Origin: JALZKA01 sp963753385 | Lineage (GTDB): Bacteria > Actinomycetota > Thermoleophilia > Solirubrobacterales > 70-9 | Direction of reading: 5' to 3' | NCBI GenBank assembly: GCA_963753385.1 | Contig: CAVWCC010000007.1 | Coordinates: 248,001-312,000, forward strand | DNA: 64,000 nt | Part shown: positions 26,624 to 35,234 of the stretch, one piece after another | Layout of the letters: each line of letters begins with the position of its first letter | Numbering within the stretch: the stretch's first letter is position 1 | Made by a program: the position numbers and the translations under genes | Notes under the pieces: model-generated | Databases searched by the model: none | Seen by the model: the letters and a program-made list of their open reading frames with translations, nothing else | Told to the model about the DNA's origin: nothing

Positions 26624-27856
26624 CTACACCTCTATGTCCGTGAAGATCTGAAGCCAGTCCCGCAGGAGCCGCGGGCTCAGGAAGTTCTTGCGGGCGTGCT
26701 CCTTGCCCGCCTTGCCGAGGCGCTGGGCCAGCTCCGGGTCGCGGATGATCTCGAGCGTCCGCTGCGCGGCCTCTTCGACCGACGAGACGAGGAACCCCGA
26801 CTCGCCGTCGATGATCTGCAGGGGGATGCCGCCGACGTCGCCGCCGATCGTCGGGCGGCCCTTCCAGAGCGCTTCGGTCACAGTCAGACCGAAGCCCTCG
26901 CGGGTGGACTTCTGCATGCAGACGTCGGCCTGCGACTGGAACGCGTTGACCTCGATCGCGCCGACGTTGTTCAGGTTGTTGAGGATCTTGATGTCGGGGT
27001 CGTCGCCCGCGTGGGCGACGGTGCGGTTGAAGAAGTCCCACCCCTCGGGGTCGTCGGTCGCCATCGAGCCGACCAGCGCGAGCTGCACCTCGGGCACCTC
27101 CTCGCACACTGCCCGGTAGCAGTCGATCACCCCCATCGGGTCCTTCCAGGGATCGAATCGCGAGACCTGGCAGATCAGCGGGCGCTCGGGGTCGATCCCG
27201 AACTGCTCGGAGACGAACGCCGCGTCGTCGGGCGAGAGCGCCATGTTCTTGGGCGAGAGCGGGTCGATCGCCGGCGGCACGATCCGCACCCCGCCGTCGA
27301 GGCCGTCGGGGACGTACTGCTGCAGGTGCCAGACGCTCGCCTCATACGGCTCGATCAGCGGTCGCAGGCGCGCGAGCGTCGAGGCGTTCGGCGTCGAGAG
27401 GTCGATGTGGCAGCGCCACACCCAGTGCCGGGACTTCTCGGGCGCGTTCTCGAGCAGTCCCGCGGGCTGCGGGTCGTGCACGATCACAACGTCCCAGCCC
27501 TCGGTGAGACTCTGGGCGTTCATCGCGTTGTAGGCCTCGAACACCTCCCACTCCTGGTCCGAGATCGACTGCTCGTCCCCCTGGAGCGAGTTGTGCATCA
27601 GCTTCGTGACGTTGAAGAACTCCTCGCGGCCGAGGATCACGTGCCAATGCGCGTCGAGGCCGATGTCGCGCATCAGCGGCACGATCGTGTAGAGGATCTC
27701 CGACACCCCGCCTCCGAAAGCCGTGGCGCTGACGTGCAGGACCCTCTTGCCGGCGAGCGGCTCGGCGAGGTCGCGAATCTGAGCGACCAGCTCCTTCCCT
27801 GCGATATGCGTGTAATCGGCTAATGAGCGCTGGCCGAGGGCGACTTCCTGAAGCAC
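26624..27856 (-). CDS. treT: Trehalose synthase TreT (GT4, ADP/UDP-glucose + glucose)
   Basis: This GT4 enzyme of about 410 residues joins a nucleotide-glucose to glucose to give trehalose directly. Family features are the N-terminal FGGGVSEILYTIVPLM strand-helix, VIVHDPQP, WRCHIDLS, the PPAIDPLSPKN segment, and the C-terminal KSTREGFGLTVTEA with the paired Glu residues. The frame is open to 28045, but GTG 27856 starts just before the conserved N-terminus and avoids overlap with the phosphatase gene. It is followed by element B and a GT20 gene. Confidence 0.87.
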   Translation of the reverse strand: MLQEVALGQRSLADYTHIAGKELVAQIRDLAEPLAGKRVLHVSATAFGGGVSEILYTIVPLMRDIGLDAHWHVILGREEFFNVTKLMHNSLQGDEQSISDQEWEVFEAYNAMNAQSLTEGWDVVIVHDPQPAGLLENAPEKSRHWVWRCHIDLSTPNASTLARLRPLIEPYEASVWHLQQYVPDGLDGGVRIVPPAIDPLSPKNMALSPDDAAFVSEQFGIDPERPLICQVSRFDPWKDPMGVIDCYRAVCEEVPEVQLALVGSMATDDPEGWDFFNRTVAHAGDDPDIKILNNLNNVGAIEVNAFQSQADVCMQKSTREGFGLTVTEALWKGRPTIGGDVGGIPLQIIDGESGFLVSSVEEAAQRTLEIIRDPELAQRLGKAGKEHARKNFLSPRLLRDWLQIFTDIEV

Positions 27857-27870
27857 CCGCGGAAAAAGGC

Positions 27871-28893
27871 CTACCCAGTAAGCGCCTGGACGGGAGCGGG
27901 ACGGGGCCGGCACGGTTTCCGCATAGTGGTGCCTATGTGGGAGCCGGGCCGGGCCCGTCGCGACGAGGCCTCGATGCCCGCGGTCGATCGCGGTCGATTC
28001 GCCAGGATCAGGTCGTGGAGCTCGCGGCCGGCCGACGCCACGCACGACATCTGGAACTCCGCGCCCGAGCCCAGCAGCGCCCGGTCCGAGAGCGGCTTGC
28101 CGTACGCGTCGGTCACCGCCACCCCCGCGCGCTCGCAGATCAGCGCGGCCGCCGCCAGGTCGTATGGGGAGTTGTTGAGGAGCGTGCCGCCGCCCACCCG
28201 CTCGAACTCCTCGCGCATGCCCGGTACGTCGGCGACCAGCCGCGGGCCCGGCTCGATGTACGCGTCGAGCTGGCCCGTGATGATCCGCGTCATGTCGAAC
28301 GTCGCCGAGCCCAGGTCGAACGTCCCGCCCCCGACCGAGGAACCGTCGATCAGATCACCGAGCACGGTCGCGGTCGGCACCGCGGGGCGGCCTCGGAACC
28401 CGTAGGTCCAGAACAGCCGCCCGAGGTCGGTGTTCTCCGACAGGCGCGGCTCGGGCTCGACCGCCCCCTCGCGGCTCGCCGCGAACACGACGCCAGACTT
28501 GATCTCGACGACGACCCCCACCTCGACGTCGGCCATCGTCGGCTCGCCGTCGCCCAACCGCGCCGCGGCAACCGACACACACGCCGACTCGAGCCCCGCC
28601 ATGGCGGGCCGGGTCCCGTCGATCGGGTCCACCACCAGGACCCACTCGGGCGACCCGCCGGGCTCGACCAGGCCACGGTCCTCGGAGTAGAACGCGACCC
28701 CGGGCGCCGCCTCGCCCAGGTACTCCTCGAGGAACGCCTCAGCGCGCTCGTCGATCGCAAAGGTGATGTCGCCACCGGCACCCGCGCCCGAGTGCTCGCG
28801 CCCCGCGTGCGATCCGAGCGCGGGCAGGACCTGCTCGCGCAGCGCGAGCGCGAGGTCCCGGGCGAGGGCGAGCGGATCCACGCTTGCGCTCAA
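27871..28893 (-). CDS. Inositol monophosphatase-family phosphatase
   Basis: This 340-residue IMPase-fold enzyme has the metal-binding motifs YSEDRG and DPIDGT, and a later Gly/Asp-rich segment in place of the usual W-D motif (GSATFDMTRII). The last 40 residues are Arg/Pro-rich and unlike the family. The fold removes phosphate from sugar or inositol phosphates or 3'-nucleotides. It sits directly upstream of treT and the GT20 gene, in a cluster without otsB, so it might dephosphorylate the GT20 product; that is inference from position. The start is TTG 28893, or GTG 28881. Confidence 0.8.
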   Translation of the reverse strand: MSASVDPLALARDLALALREQVLPALGSHAGREHSGAGAGGDITFAIDERAEAFLEEYLGEAAPGVAFYSEDRGLVEPGGSPEWVLVVDPIDGTRPAMAGLESACVSVAAARLGDGEPTMADVEVGVVVEIKSGVVFAASREGAVEPEPRLSENTDLGRLFWTYGFRGRPAVPTATVLGDLIDGSSVGGGTFDLGSATFDMTRIITGQLDAYIEPGPRLVADVPGMREEFERVGGGTLLNNSPYDLAAAALICERAGVAVTDAYGKPLSDRALLGSGAEFQMSCVASAGRELHDLILANRPRSTAGIEASSRRARPGSHIGTTMRKPCRPRPAPVQALTG

Positions 28894-28904
28894 GCGGTGG
28901 CGAC

Positions 28905-30107
28905 CTACGACGCAGTCGCGGGACGGGTCCCGAGCTCGACGTCGAGCTCCATCCGCTCGCCGTCGCGGATGATCTCGAGCGTGATCGTCGCGCCGGGCTC
29001 CTGTCGGGCGATGATCCGCGGGAGGTCCGTCTCCTCGACCAGCCGCTCGCCCTCGACCGAGACGATCACGTCGCCGCCGGTGACCACCTCGGTGGCCTGG
29101 AATCGGATCGAGCGCTCATCCTGCTCGGCCTCGGTGAGCGAGCAGCAGAGGCCGGCGTCGTCGGCGGGACCGTCCGCCACCACCGTCGCGAGCAGGGCGC
29201 CGGTGTCGACCTCGATCTCCAGCTCCTCGGCGAGCTGCGGGTAGAGCGGCTGGCTCTCGACCCCGATGTAGGCGTACTCGACCTCGCCGTCCTCGCGAAG
29301 CTGGTCGATCGCCCGTGCGGCGAGGTCGATCGGCACGGCGAAGCCGACGCCCTGGTTGCCCCCCGAGGTCGTGTCGATCTGCTGGTTGATCCCAATCACG
29401 CGGCTCTCGGCGTCCAGCAGCGGCCCGCCCGAGTTGCCGGGATTGATCGAGGCGTCGGTCTGGATCGCGCCGTCGATCTGGAACTGCGTTAGCGAGGGGA
29501 TCGAGCGGTCGGTCGCCGAGATCACCCCCACCGAAAGCGACTGCCGCTCGCCGAACGGGCTGCCGATCGCCGCGACGGGGTCGCCGACGCTGACGTCGTC
29601 GAGCGAGCCCAGTTCGATCGGGTCGAGCTCGAGGCCTTCGGGATCGACCTTCAGAAGTGCGACGTCCGCAAACGGGTCGAAGCCGACGATCTCCGCCTCG
29701 ATCTGGTTGCGGTCGGGAAACTGCACGTAGACCTCGCGCGCGGCGTTGATCTCTGCGCTCCCCTCGGCCTGGCCGTCGGTCACCACATGGGCGTTGGTGA
29801 CGATGTCGCCGTCGTCGGAGATCACGAAGCCGGAGCCCTGGCCCGCCTGCGGGCCGGGCCCGGCGAGCGGGTCGGTGCCGTTGGGGAAGATCGAGCTGAT
29901 AGTGACGACCCCAGGCGCGGCGCTCTCGTAGACCGCCTGGGCGTTGAACGCTCCCCGCTCAGCCTCGATCACAAGCTGGCTGGTGTCGCCGTCCTCGGCC
30001 GCGGTGCCGTTCACGGTGGTCGTCACAACGCCGTCGTCCTCACCACACCCAGCGACCAGGAGCGCGGCGGCGATCGCCGCCGCTGCGAGCGCGATCGGGG
30101 CCCTCAC
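28905..30107 (-). CDS. HtrA/DegP-like serine protease lipoprotein with PDZ domain
   Basis: This 400-residue protein has a lipobox (LLVAGC, Cys21). The trypsin-like domain triad is His in TNAHVV, Asp in FADVALLKV and Ser in GNSGGPL. A PDZ domain follows from about residue 290 (AYIGVESQPLY through EIIRDGERMEL). An unusual CC pair lies inside the PDZ region (DDAGLCCSLTEAEQDE). It would degrade or chaperone misfolded exported proteins on the outer face of the membrane. The start GTG overlaps the kinase stop (GTGA), linking it to the two-component genes. Confidence 0.9.
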   Translation of the reverse strand: MRAPIALAAAAIAAALLVAGCGEDDGVVTTTVNGTAAEDGDTSQLVIEAERGAFNAQAVYESAAPGVVTISSIFPNGTDPLAGPGPQAGQGSGFVISDDGDIVTNAHVVTDGQAEGSAEINAAREVYVQFPDRNQIEAEIVGFDPFADVALLKVDPEGLELDPIELGSLDDVSVGDPVAAIGSPFGERQSLSVGVISATDRSIPSLTQFQIDGAIQTDASINPGNSGGPLLDAESRVIGINQQIDTTSGGNQGVGFAVPIDLAARAIDQLREDGEVEYAYIGVESQPLYPQLAEELEIEVDTGALLATVVADGPADDAGLCCSLTEAEQDERSIRFQATEVVTGGDVIVSVEGERLVEETDLPRIIARQEPGATITLEIIRDGERMELDVELGTRPATAS

Positions 30108-31345
30108 GCGCGCGCCCTCGCGGCGACGGGCAGGATGAGGACGAACTCGGTGCGCCCGCCCCTGGCGTTGAGCACCAGCTCGCCCGACATCAGCCGCGCC
30201 AGCTCCCGGGCGATCGCCAGCCCGAGGCCGGAGCCCGACACCTCATCGGCCGTGAAAAAGCGCTCGAACACCTGCCCGCGGTTGCGGGCCTCGATGCCGG
30301 GGCCGTCGTCGCGGACGGTGAGGGTCGGCTCCCCCTGCTGGAGTTGCGCGGTCACGTGGATGCTCGTCTTCTCCGGGGTGTGCGTAAGGGCGTTGTCAAG
30401 CAGGATACGGATGATCTGCGCGACCCTGTCCGGGTCGGCCGCGGCGACCACGCCGCGCTCGCGCTCGATGTCGATGACCGAGCCGTGGCGTTTCAGCGCC
30501 ACCGTGAACTCGCTCGCCACCGACTCCACGAGCTCAGCGAGATCGATGGGCTCGGCCTTCACCTCGAGGGCGTCGGCATCGAGCTTCGAGAGGTCGAGCA
30601 GGTCGGTCGTGAGCTTTTCGAGGCGCGCCACCTGCTGGCGCATGGTGGCCACGAACTCAGCCCTGGCCTCGGGGTCCGGCTCCTCCTCCTCCATGAGCTC
30701 GACGAAGCCGCCCAGCGAGAAGATCGGCGTGCGGAGCTCGTGCGAGGCGTTCGCGATGAACTCCTTGCGCGCCCGGTCCAGGCGCTCGAGCCGCACCCGC
30801 ATCTCGTTCAGCGTCTTCGCCAGCTCGCCGACCTCGTCGTCGGAGTCGACCGGGATCGGCGTCGAGAAGTCGCCCTGGGCGACCCGCTCGGCGGCTGTCT
30901 CCAGCCGGCGCAGCCGCCGCGAGTGCGCCCGGGCCGCGAAGAAGCCTGCGGCCAGCGCCAGGGCCAGGGCGATCCCGCCCGCGATCAGGATCTGGCGCGT
31001 GATCAGCGCGACGTTGTCGTCAACGTCCGCGAGCGTGTCGGTGAGCACGACAACCCAGCGGGGCTCGCCGGCGGCCGAGAGCGCCAGGGCGGTCTCCCCC
31101 ACGCGGGTGCCGCCAATCCGCTCGACCGCGCTCGCAGCGGCCCCCGTCGTCAGTGCGGCCGTCGCCGCCGGATAGCTTGGCGCGAGGGCCGAGCGCTCGT
31201 CGCCTGAGTCGGCGACCACGAAGTCCGGCCGGAGCCCCGCGGAGCCCTCGCCAACGCCGAGCACGGTGACCCGCGCGCCGGCGCGCTGCGAGAGTCGCAG
31301 CGCCAGCCGGCGTAGCTCGGCCTGAGACGGCCCGTCCTCGATCAC
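30104..31345 (-). CDS. Sensor histidine kinase, main part of a split gene
   Basis: This 413-residue frame holds an extracytoplasmic sensor region (1-115), one membrane helix (about 118-140), HAMP (145-197), the HisKA phosphoacceptor His in NASHELRTP, and the ATPase domain (LLDNALTHTP, DDGPGI, GSGLGLAIA). The first membrane helix expected of such kinases is missing. It lies in a different frame just upstream (31342-31515), whose TGA stop overlaps this GTG start. So the kinase is either frameshifted or made as two coupled chains. It pairs with the response regulator upstream and probably senses envelope conditions. Confidence 0.85.
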   Translation of the reverse strand: MIEDGPSQAELRRLALRLSQRAGARVTVLGVGEGSAGLRPDFVVADSGDERSALAPSYPAATAALTTGAAASAVERIGGTRVGETALALSAAGEPRWVVVLTDTLADVDDNVALITRQILIAGGIALALALAAGFFAARAHSRRLRRLETAAERVAQGDFSTPIPVDSDDEVGELAKTLNEMRVRLERLDRARKEFIANASHELRTPIFSLGGFVELMEEEEPDPEARAEFVATMRQQVARLEKLTTDLLDLSKLDADALEVKAEPIDLAELVESVASEFTVALKRHGSVIDIERERGVVAAADPDRVAQIIRILLDNALTHTPEKTSIHVTAQLQQGEPTLTVRDDGPGIEARNRGQVFERFFTADEVSGSGLGLAIARELARLMSGELVLNARGGRTEFVLILPVAARARA

Positions 31346-31515
31346 GCCGGCGAACGCTTGTCCGGCTCCGCCGCCTCCTGCTGGAGCCGCCGGAGCTTCT
31401 CGGCCGTGAGGCTCGAGGAGAGCTGTGGCACGACGTAGAGGTAGATGAACCCGATCGCCGCGGCCGTGATTACGAAGAACAGCAGGACCAGCCGGTTCCG
31501 GACAGAGCTGAACAC
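31342..31515 (-). CDS. N-terminal membrane segment of the split histidine kinase
   Basis: This 57-codon frame starts at GTG 31515, 6 bases after the response-regulator stop. It encodes FSSVRNRLVLLFFVITAAAI, more hydrophobic residues ending YLYVVPQLSSSL, then a charged helix, and stops at TGA 31342-31344. That is the first membrane helix and periplasmic lead of a two-helix sensor kinase. The main kinase frame starts at GTG 31345, overlapping this stop as GTGA, in a different frame. A single-base insertion or deletion would fuse them. Confidence 0.68.
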   Translation of the reverse strand: MFSSVRNRLVLLFFVITAAAIGFIYLYVVPQLSSSLTAEKLRRLQQEAAEPDKRSPA

Positions 31516-31521
31516 TCGCCC

Positions 31522-32229
31522 TCAGTTGTCGCCGTCGCGGAACCGGTAACCGACGCCCCGCACCGTGAACAGGTACTCGGGGCGGCGGGGGTCGCGCTCG
31601 AGCTTCTCGCGCAGATGGCGGATGTGGACGTCAATCGTGCGCGGATCGCGGTACTTCGAATCGCCCCAGATCCGCCCGAGCAGGGTCTCGCGCGTGAACA
31701 CCCGGCCCGGCGACGACGCGAGCGCCGTCAGCACCTCGAACTCGACGTAGGTCAGCTTGACCTGGGAGCCGCGCATCTGAGCCGTGCGGCGCTCGAGGTC
31801 GACGACGAGGTCGCCGGCGACGATCGGCTCGTCGCTCGCCTGGCCGCCGCCCATCTCCGCCCGGCGCAGCGCCGCGCGAACGCGACTGCGGAACTCGCGG
31901 ACCGAGAACGGCTTGGTGATGTAGTCGTCGGCCCCCATCTCGAGCCCGACCACCTTGTCGATCTCGTCGTCCTTGGCCGTGAGCATGATGATCGGCACCT
32001 GGCTCCGTGTCCGCAGGCGGCGGCAGACCTCGATCCCGTCGAGCTTCGGGAGCATGATGTCGAGGACGACCAGGTCGAACCGCTGCTCGGCGAAGCGCTC
32101 GAGTGCCTCGCGCCCGTCAACGGCCGAGACCACCTCGTAGCCGTCCTTGGCGAGCGGGTACTTCAGGAGGGTCTGAACCGAGGGTTCGTCATCCACCAGC
32201 AGGATCCGCGGCGAGCCCTCACCGGTCAT
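31522..32229 (-). CDS. OmpR/PhoB-family response regulator
   Basis: This 235-residue regulator has a receiver domain (LLVDDEPSVQ acidic pocket, phosphoacceptor Asp in VVLDIMLPKLDG, LTAKD, and Lys in DYITKPF). The winged-helix DNA-binding domain ends in TIDVHIRHLREKLE and VRGVGYRF. ATG 32229 is chosen; no ribosome site precedes it, so it may be leaderless. It heads a minus-strand series: regulator, kinase, HtrA protease, IMPase, TreT and GT20 synthase. That suggests an envelope- or osmotic-stress circuit. Confidence 0.93.
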   Translation of the reverse strand: MTGEGSPRILLVDDEPSVQTLLKYPLAKDGYEVVSAVDGREALERFAEQRFDLVVLDIMLPKLDGIEVCRRLRTRSQVPIIMLTAKDDEIDKVVGLEMGADDYITKPFSVREFRSRVRAALRRAEMGGGQASDEPIVAGDLVVDLERRTAQMRGSQVKLTYVEFEVLTALASSPGRVFTRETLLGRIWGDSKYRDPRTIDVHIRHLREKLERDPRRPEYLFTVRGVGYRFRDGDN

Positions 32230-32249
32230 TTGGGTAAGGGTACGCGCCG

Positions 32250-33950
32250 ATGTTGGATCTCCGTGCCTACCGCCTGGGCTTCGCACCGGTCCTCGCAGCG
32301 CTCGGCGTGCTGGCGTTCTCACTCGAGGGCGTGCCCGAGCCGCTCGAGCCCGCGGCGGGGACGGTGGAGTTCGACGCGAGCGCGGCGGTCGGGGAGGCCC
32401 GGGCGCTCGTCCGGGCCGCGCCCGAGCGCGCGCCGGGCTCCGAGGGCGCCGGCGTCGCCGCCGACCTGGTCCGGCAGCGCTTCGAGGAGATCGCGTCGGG
32501 CATGGTCGTCGAGCAGCGGTTCGACGCGTCCGTCGATGGAGACGACGCCGAGCTGCGTAATGTCCTCCTGACGCTGCCCGGCACGACCGACGGGGCGATC
32601 GTGGTGGTCGCCGGGCGCAGCTCATCCTCGGGGTCCGGGGCGGCGACCAGTGCCGCGGCGACCGGGGTCCTCATGGAGCTCGCCGCCACCCTCGGCGTCA
32701 GCGGCCGCGAGCGGACCGTGATCCTGGCGTCGATCGACGGCGGCGCCGCCGAGGCGGTGGGCGCGCGCGAGATGCTCGAGGCGCTGCCCGACCGGACACT
32801 GGTGGAGGCGGGGGTGGTGATCTCCCAGCCCGGGCCCGCCAGCCCCGCGGAGCCGCATCTCTTGACGAGCTCGGGCGGCGACCAGCGTCCGTCGCAGACG
32901 CTGATTCGCACCGCCGCCGACACGCTCGCGACGCGGGGGCAGGCGGCCGCCGGGCTCGATGGTGCGCTGGGCCAGATCGCCCGGCTCGCGCTGCCGGCCG
33001 CGGCGGGTGCGCAGGCCGCGCTGCTTGACGAGGGGGTCGACGCCGTTGCGATCAGCGGCGCCGGCGAGGTTGAGCTCCCACCGGCGGAGTCGGGTCCCGA
33101 GCAGCTCTCCACCGAGTCGGTCGAGCGGTTCGGAGCCACGGCGTTGGCGCTCGTCGGCGCGCTCGACGCGGCCACGACCACCGGCGAGGCGCCCGAGACG
33201 TACGTGCGGCTCGGCGACAATGAGATCCCGGGCTGGGTGATCGCACTGCTCGCCCTGGTCCTCCTGGTCCCACCGGCGCTGCCCGTCGCGATCGAGCTAG
33301 CCGGGGCGCAGCGCCGCGACGGCACCGCGCGCCCGGCGCTCGGCTGGGCCTCGGAATGGGCTCTGGTCGGCCTCCTGCCGGTGATCGCGCTGTACGTGCT
33401 GGGAAGGATCGGCCTGATCCCCCGCCCGGAGGTCCCGTACGACCCGGGCCGGTTCGACGTCGGGGTGACCGAGGTGCTTGCCCTGCTCGTGCTGGCCACG
33501 TTCGCGCTCGGCGCCTGGTGGGCGCTGGGCCTGCGGCGGGCGCCCGCCCGCCCGGGCTCTGCGACGCTCGGCGCCGCCGCGGGGGCGCTCTGCCTCGCGG
33601 CCTGCCTCGCCTGCTGGCTGGTGAACCCGTTCCTCGCGCTCGTGATTGCCCCGCTCACCCACGTCGTGATCGTCCATGCCGCGAGTGGGAGGCGCGCGAC
33701 GGCGCTGGCGGTCCCGGTCGCGCTGGCCGCCGCCGTTCCGCTGGCCGCAACCGTGTTGCACGTCGCAGGCTCGCTCGACTGGGGACCGGGGACCCCGTGG
33801 CAGCTCACCGTGCTGGTCGCCGGCGGCACCCCCGGCTTAGTCGCATCCATTTCGGTCGCCGTCGCGCTCGTTGCCGTACTGGCCGTCATTCGCGCCGCAT
33901 GGAGACCGGGCGGGACGCGGATTGGGGGCGGCCATTCAGCCCCCGTCTAG
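32250..33950 (+). CDS. M28-like membrane protein with lost metal ligands
   Basis: This 566-residue protein has an N-terminal membrane anchor, a domain resembling M28 aminopeptidases (about 45-310), and six to eight membrane helices (about 325-550). The M28 scaffold is recognisable from LRNVLLTLPG and TAAATGVLMELA. The usual zinc-ligand positions are changed: AHxDS is AGRSS, the Asp of GANDNxSG is lost, and the EE pair is replaced by IDGG. It is therefore probably not a peptidase; a binding or structural role is more likely. It is divergent from the response regulator, 20 bases apart. Confidence 0.7.
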   Translation: MLDLRAYRLGFAPVLAALGVLAFSLEGVPEPLEPAAGTVEFDASAAVGEARALVRAAPERAPGSEGAGVAADLVRQRFEEIASGMVVEQRFDASVDGDDAELRNVLLTLPGTTDGAIVVVAGRSSSSGSGAATSAAATGVLMELAATLGVSGRERTVILASIDGGAAEAVGAREMLEALPDRTLVEAGVVISQPGPASPAEPHLLTSSGGDQRPSQTLIRTAADTLATRGQAAAGLDGALGQIARLALPAAAGAQAALLDEGVDAVAISGAGEVELPPAESGPEQLSTESVERFGATALALVGALDAATTTGEAPETYVRLGDNEIPGWVIALLALVLLVPPALPVAIELAGAQRRDGTARPALGWASEWALVGLLPVIALYVLGRIGLIPRPEVPYDPGRFDVGVTEVLALLVLATFALGAWWALGLRRAPARPGSATLGAAAGALCLAACLACWLVNPFLALVIAPLTHVVIVHAASGRRATALAVPVALAAAVPLAATVLHVAGSLDWGPGTPWQLTVLVAGGTPGLVASISVAVALVAVLAVIRAAWRPGGTRIGGGHSAPV

Positions 33951-34037
33951 GGGGTGTCCCTAGATCCGGTCGGGCTGGACGGTTGTTGGATGTTCGTCCG
34001 GCCTGGCGGCGACGATTGCGGGTACAGAGCCCCCTCA

Positions 34038-34262
34038 ATGGCACTGGTAACACACTCCGAGATGGACGTAGACGACCGAACCGACCCGATCGAGGACCCG
34101 ACAATGGCCGACATCAAGAGCAGAGTCGCCGCGGGCTACGAGATAGACGCGGAGCAGGTCGCGCGGGAGATCCTGCGCAAACTCCGCTTGGTCAAGTGGG
34201 CTCGGCAGGAACTCGTGAGCGCACCTGGTCGTACCCCCGAGCGTCCAGCTCGCGGCCTGTAG
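34038..34262 (+). CDS. FlgM-like small protein
   Basis: This 74-residue protein ends with MADIKSRVAAGYEIDAEQVA followed by REILRKL. That resembles the C-terminal helix pair of FlgM anti-sigma factors (I-K-x-x-I/V-x-x-G-x-Y-x-I-D-x-x-x-V-A). FlgM binds the flagellar sigma factor; no flagellar genes are in the window. Starts at ATG 34038, 34062 or 34104 are all possible. It overlaps the convergent thiL gene by 71 bases. The assignment is based on this short motif only. Confidence 0.45.
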   Translation: MALVTHSEMDVDDRTDPIEDPTMADIKSRVAAGYEIDAEQVAREILRKLRLVKWARQELVSAPGRTPERPARGL

Positions 34263-35211
34263 AGCTGCGAAGGACCACACCCTCCCCCGTCTCGACCTCG
34301 CCAACGACGGCGGGGTCGAGGCCTGTGTCACGCACGGCGGCGAGCGCGGTCTCGACCGACGCCCGCGGCACGGCGGCGAGTAGCTCGTAGTCCTCGCCTC
34401 CCGCGGCCACCATCAACTCCGCGTCCTCACCGGCCGCCGCGGCGACCTCGCCCACACCGGGCTGGATCACGACCGCCCCGACGTCGACCTCGATCCGCAC
34501 CCCGCTCGCCGCCGCGAGGTGCCCCGCGTCGGCGCCAAGGCCGTCCGAGACGTCGATCATCGCGCTCGCGCCGGAAGCGGCCAGCGCGCGCCCGGCGTCG
34601 AGGAGCGCCCGCGGCTGGAGCTGGCGCGCCCGCAGGGCTTCGGCGATGCCGGGCTCGACGCCGCCGGCGAGGTCGGGCCGGTCCAGCAGCAACAGCCCCG
34701 CCGCGGCGCCGCCGAGCGGCCCGGTCAGGACCAACGCGTCGCCGGGCTTCGCGCCGGCGCGGGTGACCAAGTCCTCGGCCCGCTCCCCGTGCCCGACAGC
34801 CGTGACCGCGAGGAACAGGACCGGCGAGGCGACGATGTCCCCGCCCGCGATCGCGACGCGCGCCTCGGCCGCAGCGGCGGCCAGGCCGTCCGCGATCCTG
34901 GCCAAGTCGTCATCGGCCAGGTCCCCGGGCAGGCCAACCTGCACGTACGCCTCGCCCGGCCCGGCACCCATCGCCGCCAGGTCCGAGAGCGCGGCCGCAA
35001 GCGCCTTGGCCCCGATCGCCTCGGGCGGGAACGTGGTGCGACGGAAGTGGACTCCGTCGACGACGGCGTCGACCGAGGTGGCGGTCGCCCCGCCCGGCGC
35101 GGTCACGGCGGCATCGTCACCGCTGCCGACGACGACACTTTCGCCGGTCTCTGCCTCCGCCGCCGCGATCCGCTCGCGGAGCAGGTCGATCAGCTCGAAC
35201 TCGCCGCGCAT
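34192..35211 (-). CDS. thiL: Thiamine-monophosphate kinase
   Basis: This 339-residue enzyme phosphorylates thiamine phosphate to thiamine diphosphate with ATP. It has the GSGDDAAVT metal/ATP segment, the VDAVVDGVHF strand, SDLAAMGA, AGGDIV, TGPLGGAAAGL, MIDVSDGLGAD and GGEDYELL, in the order of the ThiL/PurM fold. The length is normal. It lies 23 bases downstream of the penicillin-binding protein gene. Its 3' end overlaps the FlgM-like gene. No other thiamine genes are here. Confidence 0.93.
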   Translation of the reverse strand: MRGEFELIDLLRERIAAAEAETGESVVVGSGDDAAVTAPGGATATSVDAVVDGVHFRRTTFPPEAIGAKALAAALSDLAAMGAGPGEAYVQVGLPGDLADDDLARIADGLAAAAAEARVAIAGGDIVASPVLFLAVTAVGHGERAEDLVTRAGAKPGDALVLTGPLGGAAAGLLLLDRPDLAGGVEPGIAEALRARQLQPRALLDAGRALAASGASAMIDVSDGLGADAGHLAAASGVRIEVDVGAVVIQPGVGEVAAAAGEDAELMVAAGGEDYELLAAVPRASVETALAAVRDTGLDPAVVGEVETGEGVVLRSSTGRELDARGYDQVRSRVPAEPT

Positions 35212-35234
35212 CGCGCCGAGCTCACACCCGACGT

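Noticed and set aside
25307..27823. Very long plus-strand open frame opposite the GT20 and treT genes
   Set aside because: Its protein is a Val/Arg/Asp-rich antisense shadow typical of high-GC DNA; the minus strand carries well-conserved enzymes.
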